Source of the DNA: Chloroflexota bacterium
Lineage (GTDB): Bacteria > Chloroflexota > Ktedonobacteria > Ktedonobacterales > Ktedonobacteraceae
Direction of reading: 5' to 3'
Assembly: GCA_902810755.1 (NCBI GenBank)
Contig: CADDYT010000097.1
Coordinates: 1 to 24,007 of the forward strand
Length of the DNA stretch: 24,007 nt
Positions 15,688-23,009 of the stretch are shown here, piece by piece. A program made the translations under genes and the position numbers. Numbering within the stretch: the first letter of the stretch is position 1; each line of letters opens with the position of its first letter. The notes under the pieces were generated by a model that saw only the letters and a list, made by a program, of their open reading frames with translations, ran no database searches and was not told the DNA's origin.

Positions 15688-15688
15688 T
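15675..15688 (-). promoter_or_regulatory. Second predicted MarR-type operator, over the malZ -35 box
   Basis: GTTGAAAATTCAAT carries the perfect palindrome TTGAA-AA-TTCAA core pattern (TTGAAAATTCAA) and covers the -35 hexamer. Together with the dyad at 15630-15643 it brackets the malZ promoter, a layout that favours tight repression. Confidence 0.55.
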
Positions 15689-15740
15689 GGCATCGGGAGA
15701 CGCGCGAGGCGGTTTGGGATGGCATGGTCCATCCAGAAAG

Positions 15741-15776
15741 TGTGAATATCTCACAGAACGTGGAACAGAACGCGGA
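15741..15776. promoter_or_regulatory. CRP-like dyad and overlapping tandem repeat between divergent promoters
   Basis: TGTGA (15741-15745) and TCACA (15751-15755) form a dyad with a 5-nt centre; CRP/FNR-family sites normally have 6. A 12-nt direct repeat (ACAGAACG-T/C-GGA, 15753-15764 and 15765-15776, one mismatch) follows. Both lie between the malZ and kinase promoters in the 310-nt gap 15614-15923, which otherwise holds only the promoters and operators listed. Confidence 0.35.
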
Positions 15777-15793
15777 AATAGTGAGGAATACCG

Positions 15794-15821
15794 TTGATTT
15801 ATGCCTCCTCCTATGTATAAT
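15794..15821 (+). promoter_or_regulatory. Promoter of the receptor kinase gene
   Basis: TTGATT (15794-15799), 16-nt spacer and a perfect TATAAT (15816-15821). The leader to the ATG at 15924 would be about 95 nt. Confidence 0.65.
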
Positions 15822-15923
15822 GAGACTCAAATAGCGTGCTATTCGAGCGTTTAGACAGGTGTAACATCGTGCAGAATATACAGGTATATAAGAGAAATCG
15901 ATCATTTTTCGGAAGGGATTACC

Positions 15924-18368
15924 ATGAACACGACCCCACGACAGCTTGGTAAGTATGAGCTACAGGAACGCCTGGGCAGCGGCGGCATGGCCGAAGTCTG
16001 GAAGGCCCTTGATACCCAGCTACGCCGCTATGTGGCCATCAAGCTCTTGCACAGCAGCTTGCTGAATGATTCTAATTTTGTGACGCGCTTCCTGCGTGAG
16101 GCCCAGGTAATCGCTTCCCTGCACCATCCCAATATTGTGCAGATTCATGATTTCCACATCTCCGAGCCGCCTGAGTCGGAGAGTACCACCGCCTATATGG
16201 TGATGGATTACGTTGAGGGCCAGACGCTGGCCGATTACATTCGCAGCACCTCCCGCACCGGCAATTTTCCGACGCCGGGCGAGATTGTCCACCTGTTTAG
16301 CGCCGTTGCTACCGCCATCGACTATGCTCACCAGCGCGGCATGGTGCATCGCGATATCAAACCGGCCAATATCCTGCTGGATAAGCGCAATACGTCGCGT
16401 AACCCGATGGGTGAGCCTATTCTGTCCGATTTTGGCATCGCCAGGCTGGTCGGGGCTTCGACGAAGACGCTGAGCGGCCTCTGGCTTGGCACGCCCCTGT
16501 ATGTCTCCCCGGAACAGGCGCAGGGCCATCCGGGCAACGAACGCAGCGACATCTATAGCCTGGGCGTTGTCCTCTACGAACTCTGTACCGGCGTGCCGCC
16601 ATTCCAGGGGGATAACCCGGCGGCCATCATGATGCAACATGTCAATGTGCTGCCGACCCCGCCCAGCTTAATCAATCCCTACATTCCACCCGCACTCTCA
16701 ATGGTTATCCTGCGCGCCCTTGCCAAAGAGCCTTCCGCCCGCTTTGCCAGCGCCTCCACGATGGCGGCTGCGCTGGCCGAGGCGTTCAATATGCCGGTTC
16801 CTGACGAACTGGGCCAGCCGACGTTTCCGCAAGAGTCGATGTACATGCCAACCTACCTGACGCCGCGTTCGGCGTCCTCGCCGGGCCAGCAACCGTCTTC
16901 GCCCGGCCTGCCAACCATCTCTCCTGATGTCTCGCTCTCTCCGGCGCAGGGGCAGGCCCCGCTCAATCGCGATAGCTGGCCGGGCATTCCGGTAACTCCG
17001 AATTTTACTCTGCAACAAAGCAATCCGGGCCTGCCTGCGGTTCAGAGCAGTCCGGCAGGCGGGGCTAATCCCACCCCTTCGCTCCCTGCCATGCAGATGA
17101 CTGGCCCACAGGTCAGTCGGCAAAGCGGCGCCACTCCGGTCGGCGCCGCTTTCTCGCCCCCATCCCCGCTGGCCACACCACTGCCACAGGGGTCGCTGCC
17201 CGTCAAACGGGGCTTTCCGACGCGCTACCTGCTCTTCGCCGTGCCGCTCATTCTCGTCCTCCTTGCGGGGGGACTGGGTTCATGGTTCCTGCTCAGCCAC
17301 AACAATACGCCGCCTGTGACCGGCAACGGCATTGCCGGGCATGCTACGCTGTTCAGCAGCGGCCAGGTCAATGAAACCAGTAACCAGGGCTTAAACGACG
17401 AAATCCAGATTTCGCTGCAAAACGTGGCTGCTCCCCACGCTGGCAAGGTCTACTACGCCTGGCTTGAAGGAGACCTCAGTAGCCCTGAGCAGCCTGCCCT
17501 GCTGCTGGGCCAGTTGACGGTCAATGACGGCTCCATCCAGTTCACCTATCGGGATAAGCAGCATACCAACTTGCTGGCAACCTACAGCCAGTTGCTGATT
17601 ACGCAGGAAGATGCTGGCAATTCGCCACCGGACCAGCCGACGCTGGACAAAAGCCTCTGGAGCTATATTGCCGTTGTGCCGCAGATACCGGCAAAAGGCG
17701 AGAAGCTGTCCATGCTCGATCATCTGCGCCATCTGCTTTCAGGGGACCCGACTATCGAAGCTCTGGGTCTGAAAGGGGGCCTGGATATCTGGTACTTCCG
17801 CAACTCAGAGGAAGTTCTGACTTTTGCCAGTAGTGCCAGAGACGAGTGGCAGACACAGGAATATGACCTGATGCATCGGCAGCTTGTGCGCATCCTGGAC
17901 TATCTCGATGGCCAGCAACTGGTCCGCAATGATGTGCCTGCCGGAACACCGTTTCTGGTGCTGCCCGCGAAGAACGCCTCGGCTCCCCTGCTTGAGCTTC
18001 AGGCGGGGACGCAGAATCCTCCCGGCTACGTGTATCATCTCACGCTGCACATGGCCGGTGTGCTGAAGGCCCCCGGCTCGACATCCTACCAGCAAGGTCT
18101 GGCGAACCAGATCAGCGCGGGCCTCGACAATGTCAACGCCTGGCTGCAACAGGTGCGTAGCGATGCGAAACAACTGGTCGCAATGGATCAGGCGCAGCTT
18201 GCGCAGCCCTCCACGCTGACCATTCTTAATGACATGGCTACCCAGGCCAACTATGCCTATGTCGGTCGCACCAACCCGGCCACCGACCAGCAGGAGATCG
18301 GCGCCGTCCAGATCTACACCGACATCCAGCACCTCGCCATCTTCGATATCAAACCATACAAGCAGTAA
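15924..18368 (+). CDS. PknB-like transmembrane Ser/Thr protein kinase
   Basis: An 814-aa receptor kinase. The cytoplasmic kinase domain (about 10-290) is complete: Gly-rich loop LGSGGMAEVW (17-26), ATP lysine K40, HRDIKPANI (142-150), DFG (169-171) and SPE (195-197). A Pro/Ser/Gln-rich linker (about 291-432) leads to one membrane helix (434-457) and an extracytoplasmic C-terminal region of about 355 residues. PASTA repeats are absent. The outer region begins with a beta-rich part (YYAWLEGD, then LLGQLTVNDGSIQFTY) vaguely like the exported part of RskA-type anti-sigma factors, then a helical part I do not recognise. GGAAGGGAT lies just upstream of ATG 15924. Transcribed away from malZ from a shared intergenic region, but a functional link is unproven. 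The kinase call is secure; its signal is unknown. Confidence 0.93.
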   Translation: MNTTPRQLGKYELQERLGSGGMAEVWKALDTQLRRYVAIKLLHSSLLNDSNFVTRFLREAQVIASLHHPNIVQIHDFHISEPPESESTTAYMVMDYVEGQTLADYIRSTSRTGNFPTPGEIVHLFSAVATAIDYAHQRGMVHRDIKPANILLDKRNTSRNPMGEPILSDFGIARLVGASTKTLSGLWLGTPLYVSPEQAQGHPGNERSDIYSLGVVLYELCTGVPPFQGDNPAAIMMQHVNVLPTPPSLINPYIPPALSMVILRALAKEPSARFASASTMAAALAEAFNMPVPDELGQPTFPQESMYMPTYLTPRSASSPGQQPSSPGLPTISPDVSLSPAQGQAPLNRDSWPGIPVTPNFTLQQSNPGLPAVQSSPAGGANPTPSLPAMQMTGPQVSRQSGATPVGAAFSPPSPLATPLPQGSLPVKRGFPTRYLLFAVPLILVLLAGGLGSWFLLSHNNTPPVTGNGIAGHATLFSSGQVNETSNQGLNDEIQISLQNVAAPHAGKVYYAWLEGDLSSPEQPALLLGQLTVNDGSIQFTYRDKQHTNLLATYSQLLITQEDAGNSPPDQPTLDKSLWSYIAVVPQIPAKGEKLSMLDHLRHLLSGDPTIEALGLKGGLDIWYFRNSEEVLTFASSARDEWQTQEYDLMHRQLVRILDYLDGQQLVRNDVPAGTPFLVLPAKNASAPLLELQAGTQNPPGYVYHLTLHMAGVLKAPGSTSYQQGLANQISAGLDNVNAWLQQVRSDAKQLVAMDQAQLAQPSTLTILNDMATQANYAYVGRTNPATDQQEIGAVQIYTDIQHLAIFDIKPYKQ
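17122..17152 (+). repeat. Perfect 11-bp stem-loop inside the kinase linker coding region
   Basis: AAAGCGGCGCC (17122-17132) and its exact complement (17142-17152) flank a 9-nt loop. It lies in the part encoding the Pro-rich linker, upstream of the membrane helix. It may only reflect GC-rich Gly/Ala/Pro codons. Confidence 0.5.
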
Positions 18369-18386
18369 GGCGTTGCTGAATATGGT

Positions 18387-18438
18387 ATGATACATCTGTT
18401 CTTATCCAGAAAGTACCTTGATAGAGGAGATGTATCAT
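18387..18438 (+). promoter_or_regulatory. 11-bp inverted repeat around the glycosylase ribosome binding site
   Basis: ATGATACATCT (18387-18397) and AGATGTATCAT (18428-18438) are perfectly complementary with a 30-nt spacer. The right arm covers the end of the GAGGAGA Shine-Dalgarno (18424-18430) and ends 4 nt before the ATG at 18443. It could be an mRNA fold that masks the start or a two-site operator. Confidence 0.5.
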
Positions 18439-18442
18439 CCAT

Positions 18443-19117
18443 ATGACCAGCAGCACATCCTGGCAAGAAACGGTTGAACGGGGCATTGCCCATTTGAGCG
18501 GTGTTGATGCTGTGCTGGCTGATGCCATTGTTCGTGTTGGCCCCTGCACGCTCGCGCCGAACCCCAATACGTTTGAGACCCTGGTTGACGCCATCATTTC
18601 TCAGCAGATATCGGTGAAGGCTGCCGATGCCATTATGGGGCGATTGCGCGCCGCGCTCGCGCTGGAGCCGGGGACGGCGATCACAGCCGCAGCCCTCAGC
18701 GCGCTCGATCATGATGGGCTGCGCGGTGCCGGTCTCTCGACGCCCAAAGCCCGCTACGTGCTTGACCTGACGGAGCGTGTCACACGGGGCCAGTTGAACC
18801 TCGACGAATTGCCCGCGCTCGATGATGAGGCGGTGATTACTCGCCTCATCGAAGTCAAGGGCATCGGGCGCTGGACGGCGGAAATGATTCTCATGTTCTC
18901 GCTTGGTCGCCTTGACGTGCTGCCCCTGGATGACCTCGGCTTCATCGAAGGGGTGCGTGCCGCCTACCATCTGGAGCAGCGCCCGACGCGCCAGCAACTG
19001 CTCGCACGCGGCGAGGTCTGGCGCCCCTACCGCTCCATCGCCACCTGGTATATCTGGGCCTTGCGCCGCCTCTCTCAGAACACTATGAGCGCGCGCACAA
19101 GGATTGTGTCGCTATGA
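18443..19117 (+). CDS. DNA-3-methyladenine glycosylase II (HhH-GPD, AlkA-like)
   Basis: Base-excision repair enzyme that should remove alkylated purines such as 3-methyladenine. The 224-aa protein is the all-helical HhH-GPD core. ETLVDAIISQQISVKAA (45-61) is the typical first conserved block. The helix-hairpin-helix is EVKGIGRWTAEMIL (137-150), and the catalytic aspartate is in LPLDDLG, probably D164. The N-terminal beta domain of E. coli AlkA is missing and there is no C-terminal [4Fe-4S] cysteine set, so MutY/Nth activity is unlikely. The AP-lyase lysine position carries Trp (GRWTA), as in monofunctional AlkA. GAGGAGA lies 12 nt before the ATG, a long spacing. An inverted repeat spans this start. 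The next gene starts 25 nt downstream. Confidence 0.9.
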   Translation: MTSSTSWQETVERGIAHLSGVDAVLADAIVRVGPCTLAPNPNTFETLVDAIISQQISVKAADAIMGRLRAALALEPGTAITAAALSALDHDGLRGAGLSTPKARYVLDLTERVTRGQLNLDELPALDDEAVITRLIEVKGIGRWTAEMILMFSLGRLDVLPLDDLGFIEGVRAAYHLEQRPTRQQLLARGEVWRPYRSIATWYIWALRRLSQNTMSARTRIVSL

Positions 19118-19142
19118 CCTCTGTGTGATACGATAAGAGTAT

Positions 19143-20552
19143 ATGGACACACCCGAAAACTACTATGCCATTTTAGGCGTCCCGGTAGATGCGGATAGCG
19201 ATACATTGAAGCGGGCGTACCGGCAACTGGCGCGGCGCTACCATCCTGACCTGGCAGGGCCGGGCGGGGCGGAGCAGATGAAGCGCATCAATCGCGCGTA
19301 TGCTGTGTTGAGCGATGCGCAGCAGCGGCTGAACTACGATGCGGCGCTGGGCGGCGTCCTCGATTTTCGGAAGGGGGGCTTTGTGCGCCCGCGCCCGCGC
19401 CCGCAGCGCGTCGACTTCGCCGAAGATTTTGAGTTTTCTGGCCTCAGCATCTTCAGCACGAAGGGGCCGTTGCATGTCGGCCCTCTCCTGCATAGCACGT
19501 TGGGCATCATTTCCGCGCTGGGCAGCGTCAAAACGCCGGAAGGTCTCGCGGTTGCCGCCGGGACGATTGACGGCAAGGGGCAAATCTGGCGGCTGGTTGA
19601 AGGGGAGAGGGAGACGACCGTTCCGGCGGCCATCTCGTTTGCCACCCGTCCCGGCTTTAGCGTCGAGTCGCTACGCGAACTGCGTTTCTCCCCTGATGGC
19701 GCGCGCCTCGCGGGCTGGGGCCACGTCGCGCTGCATGTCTGGAACGTCGGGGATGGCGCGCTGCTCTGGAGCTATCCGCTGACCGGGCGCGCCGTCTCCG
19801 CTCACTATTCCCTTGACATGGTGCTGCGCGCGCCAGAAGGTGACATGGGCGAGGCCATCGCTGCCCTGCCCATGCTTATCGATGACGCACGATCTCCGCG
19901 TGCCTGGGGCGTGCGCGGAACCGATGTCGTCACGCACAGGCTGGATGGGCCGGAGGAGCAGTTGAGCCAGCCTATTGTCTGCATGGAAGATTCGATTGCG
20001 AACCGGCAGTTCTGGGCCATTCGCCTGCGCGGCCTGGCGCGGGATGTTCGCACCCTGCTCACGCTCTCCTGCGCTCATGTGGCGGAGGAGCGCGAGGAGA
20101 TGGTGGTCATCCGACGCTGGGATTTGACCGGTCGGGCGCGTTTTGGCGGCAAGAGCGGCAAGATTCGCCCGCAGATCAGGGTCTCTGTGCTGGCCGGGCG
20201 CTGCGCCGATTGCTCTCCGCCCTACACCTTCACGCCCGATGTCAGAATGCTTGCCTTCGTTCACGACGCGAAGAACATCCGCATCTATGATAGCAATAAC
20301 GGCACCTATATCGAACTGGCAAGCGGGACGATGGGCGGCAGTTCGCGCCTGGCTATCTCCCCCGACGGGCAATATCTGGCCGTTGCCCGCGAGGATAGCG
20401 AGATCAACGAGGGGGTCGTCGATCTCTGGTCGGTCTCGCGCGGCCAGCTCGTGCAGAAGTTTTACCACCCCTGGCAGATCAGCGCGCTGCATTTCGGCGA
20501 TCACCGGCTCCTCGTTGCCCTGACCGATGGTACTATTCAGCTATGGCAATAG
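19143..20552 (+). CDS. J-domain protein fused to WD40-like beta-propeller
   Basis: A 469-aa soluble protein. The N-terminal J domain (about 6-68) has the HPD motif at 34-36 (YHPDLAG) and the helix IV pattern INRAYAVLSDAQQRLNYD, so it should stimulate the ATPase of a DnaK-type Hsp70. There is no Gly/Phe region or zinc-finger domain, so it is a class C J protein. A short Arg/Pro-rich linker (about 78-90) leads to WD40-like blades: LAVAAGTIDGKGQIWRL (about 135-151), FSPDGARLAGWGHVALHVW (182-200), and two C-terminal blades with ISPDGQYLAV and TDGTIQLWQ at the very end. The middle blades are degenerate. The propeller presumably binds a client or partner. The ribosome binding site is weak. It lies 25 nt after the glycosylase gene, so it is likely co-transcribed. 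Confidence 0.87.
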   Translation: MDTPENYYAILGVPVDADSDTLKRAYRQLARRYHPDLAGPGGAEQMKRINRAYAVLSDAQQRLNYDAALGGVLDFRKGGFVRPRPRPQRVDFAEDFEFSGLSIFSTKGPLHVGPLLHSTLGIISALGSVKTPEGLAVAAGTIDGKGQIWRLVEGERETTVPAAISFATRPGFSVESLRELRFSPDGARLAGWGHVALHVWNVGDGALLWSYPLTGRAVSAHYSLDMVLRAPEGDMGEAIAALPMLIDDARSPRAWGVRGTDVVTHRLDGPEEQLSQPIVCMEDSIANRQFWAIRLRGLARDVRTLLTLSCAHVAEEREEMVVIRRWDLTGRARFGGKSGKIRPQIRVSVLAGRCADCSPPYTFTPDVRMLAFVHDAKNIRIYDSNNGTYIELASGTMGGSSRLAISPDGQYLAVAREDSEINEGVVDLWSVSRGQLVQKFYHPWQISALHFGDHRLLVALTDGTIQLWQ

Positions 20553-20640
20553 GGCTACCTCTGTTCCTGTCCTGCGCTCACTCGTTTATTAGAACAGGGT
20601 TAGAAATCCCGTACACATCAGAGAAACGAGGTAGCAGCGC

Positions 20641-21468
20641 ATGCGGATTTCGGTGGTTGTTCCCGTATACAATGAAGAGGAGACGGTAGCCCAGGTTCTT
20701 GAGGCGCTCGCGCGGGTTCCGCTTGACATTGAGGTCATCGTCGTGGACGACGCATCGACGGACCGCACCTGGGAGATTTTGCAGGCTTTGCGGCAGAAGG
20801 AACCGTTCAATACCTATCGCTATATACGCCATGCCCGCAATCAGGGCAAGGGCGTGGGGCTGCGCACGGGTTTTGGCCTGGTCAGCGGGGAGCTGGTCAC
20901 GATCCAGGACGCCGATATGGAATATGACCCGCAGGACCTGCCCGCGCTGGTGCGTGCATGGGAAGAGGCGCGGCACGCAGGCAAAGAACACGTGGTGGTG
21001 TATGGTCGGCGCGACCTCTCGCCGCAGAAATTCTCCACGCGCTGGGGCAACCGCTTTCTCACGCTTGTAACCAATATTCTCTTCGGCTGCCGCATCCATG
21101 ATATGGAGACCTGCTACAAATTGATGCCGGGCAACGTGGCCCGCGCGCTGCCCATGGAGGGCCGCCGCTTCGAGATCGAGCCGGAAATGACCGCCTGCAT
21201 TCTTCAGGCAGGCTACCGTATTGAGGAAGCCCCCATCAGTTACAGGCCGCGCAAGGCGAAGAAGCTTTCGCCCTGGCGCGATGGCTGGCCCGCGCTCGCC
21301 ATGCTGCTGCGCCGCCGCTTCGGCAGGCCCTTCCGCCTGCCTGCCCCGGCCTTCATACCCGCTACACCACCTCCTACCGGGGTCATAGAGGAAAACGCCA
21401 TTGTGGCCGCCGAACCCGCGCTTATCGCGCCAACACAGCAATCAAACCATCCCGTAGGCGCCGATTGA
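20641..21468 (+). CDS. Family 2 glycosyltransferase (polyprenyl-phosphate mannose synthase-like)
   Basis: A 275-aa GT-A fold enzyme expected to move a sugar from a nucleotide sugar to a lipid phosphate or glycan. Motifs: VVVPVYNEEETV (5-16), VVDDASTDRTW (34-44), the metal-binding DAD at 90-92 (TIQDADMEYDP), DMETCYKL and FEIEPEMTA, followed by PISYRPR. This set is typical of DPM1/GtrB-like members. Unlike GtrB it lacks two C-terminal membrane helices; the tail is Pro/Ala-rich with basic residues, so it is probably a peripheral membrane or cytosolic enzyme. GAGG lies 9 nt before ATG 20641. A 7-nt inverted pair (20581-20587 with 20624-20630) flanks the leader. It is 88 nt from the previous gene. 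Donor and acceptor are not predictable. Confidence 0.9.
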   Translation: MRISVVVPVYNEEETVAQVLEALARVPLDIEVIVVDDASTDRTWEILQALRQKEPFNTYRYIRHARNQGKGVGLRTGFGLVSGELVTIQDADMEYDPQDLPALVRAWEEARHAGKEHVVVYGRRDLSPQKFSTRWGNRFLTLVTNILFGCRIHDMETCYKLMPGNVARALPMEGRRFEIEPEMTACILQAGYRIEEAPISYRPRKAKKLSPWRDGWPALAMLLRRRFGRPFRLPAPAFIPATPPPTGVIEENAIVAAEPALIAPTQQSNHPVGAD

Positions 21469-21556
21469 TCGTTGCCTACATTCTGATGAGCATCGGCAAG
21501 AGATAGCGTTGAGTGGTACAATAGGGGTACAATACTTTCGTCAGGAGGTCATTATT

Positions 21557-22555
21557 ATGGCAGATCGTCCTAAAATTCTCGTGACGCAGAAGGTTCCTGC
21601 CGCCGCTTACCCGATCCTTGAGGCTATCGGCGATGTCGAGGCTAATATGGAAGAGGGGGTTATCTGGCCCTATGAGGAATTGCTGCGGCGCGGCCCCGGC
21701 CATGATTATATTTACTCTCTGCTCACCGACACCATCGATGCGCGTTTCTTAGAGGCGTGCGCCGCCGCCAGTCCGCGCCTGAAGATGGTTGCCAACATGG
21801 CGGTTGGCTTCAACAATATCGATGTTCAGACGGCGACGCGCCTGGGTATCGCCGTCAGCAACACCCCCGGCGTGCTTTCCGATACGACCGCCGACCTGGC
21901 ATTTGCCTTGCTCATGGCCACGGCGCGCCGCATTCCTGAAGCCGAACGCTTCCTGCGCGCCGGCAAGTACACCGGCTGGGGTCCCCTGCTCTTCTGCGGA
22001 ACCGACGTCCACGGGGCCACGCTCGGCCTGATCGGCGCGGGGCGTATCGGCAAGCTCGTTGCGAAACGGGCCAGCGGCTTCGATATGAAGGTTCTCTACT
22101 ATGACGTGTATCGGATGTCGCCCGAAGAGGAGCGGCAGTACAACGTCACGTATATGCCGATGGATGAGATACTCCAGCAGGCCGATTTCATCAGCATCCA
22201 CACGCCGTATATGCCCTCGACGCATCACCTGATCGGCGAGCGCGAACTGGGGATGATGAAGCCTACCGCCATCCTCATCAACACGGCGCGCGGCCCCATT
22301 GTGGATGAGAAGGCCCTGGTCAAGGCCCTGCAAAACGGTACGATTGCCGCCGCCGGGCTGGATGTCTTTGAGAATGAACCGGCGGTCGAACCGGAACTGC
22401 TCAGCATGGAAAACGTTGTGCTGCTGCCGCATATTGCCAGCGCCTCGCTCCGCACGCGCACGTTGATGGCCACGATGGCCGCCGAAAATATCGCCGCCTT
22501 CCATAACGGCCAGACCCCACCCAATATCCTGAATCCCGAAGTGCTGAAAAAGTAA
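21557..22555 (+). CDS. D-2-hydroxyacid dehydrogenase (glyoxylate/hydroxypyruvate reductase type)
   Basis: NAD(P)H-dependent cytoplasmic enzyme that reduces 2-oxoacids such as glyoxylate or hydroxypyruvate to D-2-hydroxyacids. The 332-aa protein shows the Rossmann motif GLIGAGRIGKLVA (157-169) and the catalytic triad R245 (NTARGP), E274 (DVFENEP) and H292 (LPHIAS), all intact. NMAVGFNNIDV (80-90) is the usual substrate-domain block. The acidic residue expected for NAD preference seems to be D183 in YYDVYR, so NADH is the likelier cofactor. The frame runs back to 21509, but ATG 21557 has a perfect AGGAGGT 7 nt upstream. Followed 4 nt after the stop by a long palindrome. The exact substrate cannot be assigned. 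Confidence 0.93.
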   Translation: MADRPKILVTQKVPAAAYPILEAIGDVEANMEEGVIWPYEELLRRGPGHDYIYSLLTDTIDARFLEACAAASPRLKMVANMAVGFNNIDVQTATRLGIAVSNTPGVLSDTTADLAFALLMATARRIPEAERFLRAGKYTGWGPLLFCGTDVHGATLGLIGAGRIGKLVAKRASGFDMKVLYYDVYRMSPEEERQYNVTYMPMDEILQQADFISIHTPYMPSTHHLIGERELGMMKPTAILINTARGPIVDEKALVKALQNGTIAAAGLDVFENEPAVEPELLSMENVVLLPHIASASLRTRTLMATMAAENIAAFHNGQTPPNILNPEVLKK

Positions 22556-22559
22556 TCTG

Positions 22560-22619
22560 TTTAACGGGGAAATGAAACGCGCCGCCAACGTTGGCGGCGC
22601 GTTTCATTTCCCCGTTAAA
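22560..22619. terminator. 60-bp perfect palindrome after the dehydrogenase gene
   Basis: Arms 22560-22589 and 22590-22619 are perfectly complementary over 30 bp with no spacer. It starts 4 nt after the dehydrogenase stop codon and ends 19 nt before the next promoter. The GC-rich centre (CGCGCCGCCAAC) makes a very strong RNA hairpin. No T-tract follows. Termination plus insulation of the next unit is the simplest role. Confidence 0.75.
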
Positions 22620-22638
22620 AATTCCTCGTCGAAAAAGG

Positions 22639-22667
22639 TTGACATTTTGCCGCGTGTTCTCTAATAT
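22639..22667 (+). promoter_or_regulatory. Promoter of the small-protein/zinc-ribbon gene pair
   Basis: Consensus TTGACA (22639-22644), 17-nt spacer and TAATAT (22662-22667, 4 of 6 matches to TATAAT). The leader to the first gene is about 40 nt. Confidence 0.6.
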
Positions 22668-22714
22668 TTCTAGCATGCAAATGTCTCAGGTATAGTGATG
22701 AGGAGATGAAACGT

Positions 22715-22996
22715 ATGACACGAGAGGGAACCCTCCTGGAGAAAGAAACGGGCCTCAGAACCATCTTCCAGGGGGCCGAGCATCCCTATGTCCGCTGTGT
22801 CATCGCCGATACAGTTGATCCAGAGCGTCATTTTGAGTGTCGTGTCCTTGATGTAGAAGACGTGCCGGTTTCCGTTGGAGAAGCAATTGTTCTTGAAGTG
22901 ATCCATGTTGTGACCGACCGCCGTAATGGAACGGTGCGCTTCGATTGTCGTTTGCCTGGTGCGCCTGCCACAGCGGCAGCAGCAGAATTAGCATAA
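22715..22996 (+). CDS. Small protein of unknown function (93 aa)
   Basis: I do not recognise this protein. It is 93 aa, soluble, acidic in the middle (VLDVEDVPVSVGEAIVLEVI) and looks mostly beta-stranded, perhaps a small barrel; it ends in an Ala-rich tail. There is no signal peptide, membrane segment or metal motif, and only two scattered cysteines pairs of no clear pattern. The ATG at 22706 directly abuts AGGAG (22701-22705), so the in-frame ATG at 22715, 9 nt after it, is the better start. It has its own promoter and is followed after 13 nt by the zinc-ribbon membrane protein, so the two are probably made together. Confidence 0.7.
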   Translation: MTREGTLLEKETGLRTIFQGAEHPYVRCVIADTVDPERHFECRVLDVEDVPVSVGEAIVLEVIHVVTDRRNGTVRFDCRLPGAPATAAAAELA

Positions 22997-23009
22997 TGGG
23001 GGTGTCCCT

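Noticed and set aside
15614..15754. Extended N-terminus for the GH13 enzyme starting at 15754
   Set aside because: The extra 47 residues would overlie the promoter and both operator dyads, while ATG 15613 has a well-spaced Shine-Dalgarno.
20581..20630. CTCGTTT/AAACGAG inverted pair in the glycosyltransferase leader
   Set aside because: Seven base pairs over a 36-nt gap is too weak to call as a regulatory structure.
21509..21533. Promoter upstream of the dehydrogenase gene (TTGAGT with TACAAT boxes)
   Set aside because: The spacer to the nearer well-placed TACAAT is only 13 nt and the other TACAAT has no -35 at the right distance; two GGTACAAT copies are noted but not called.
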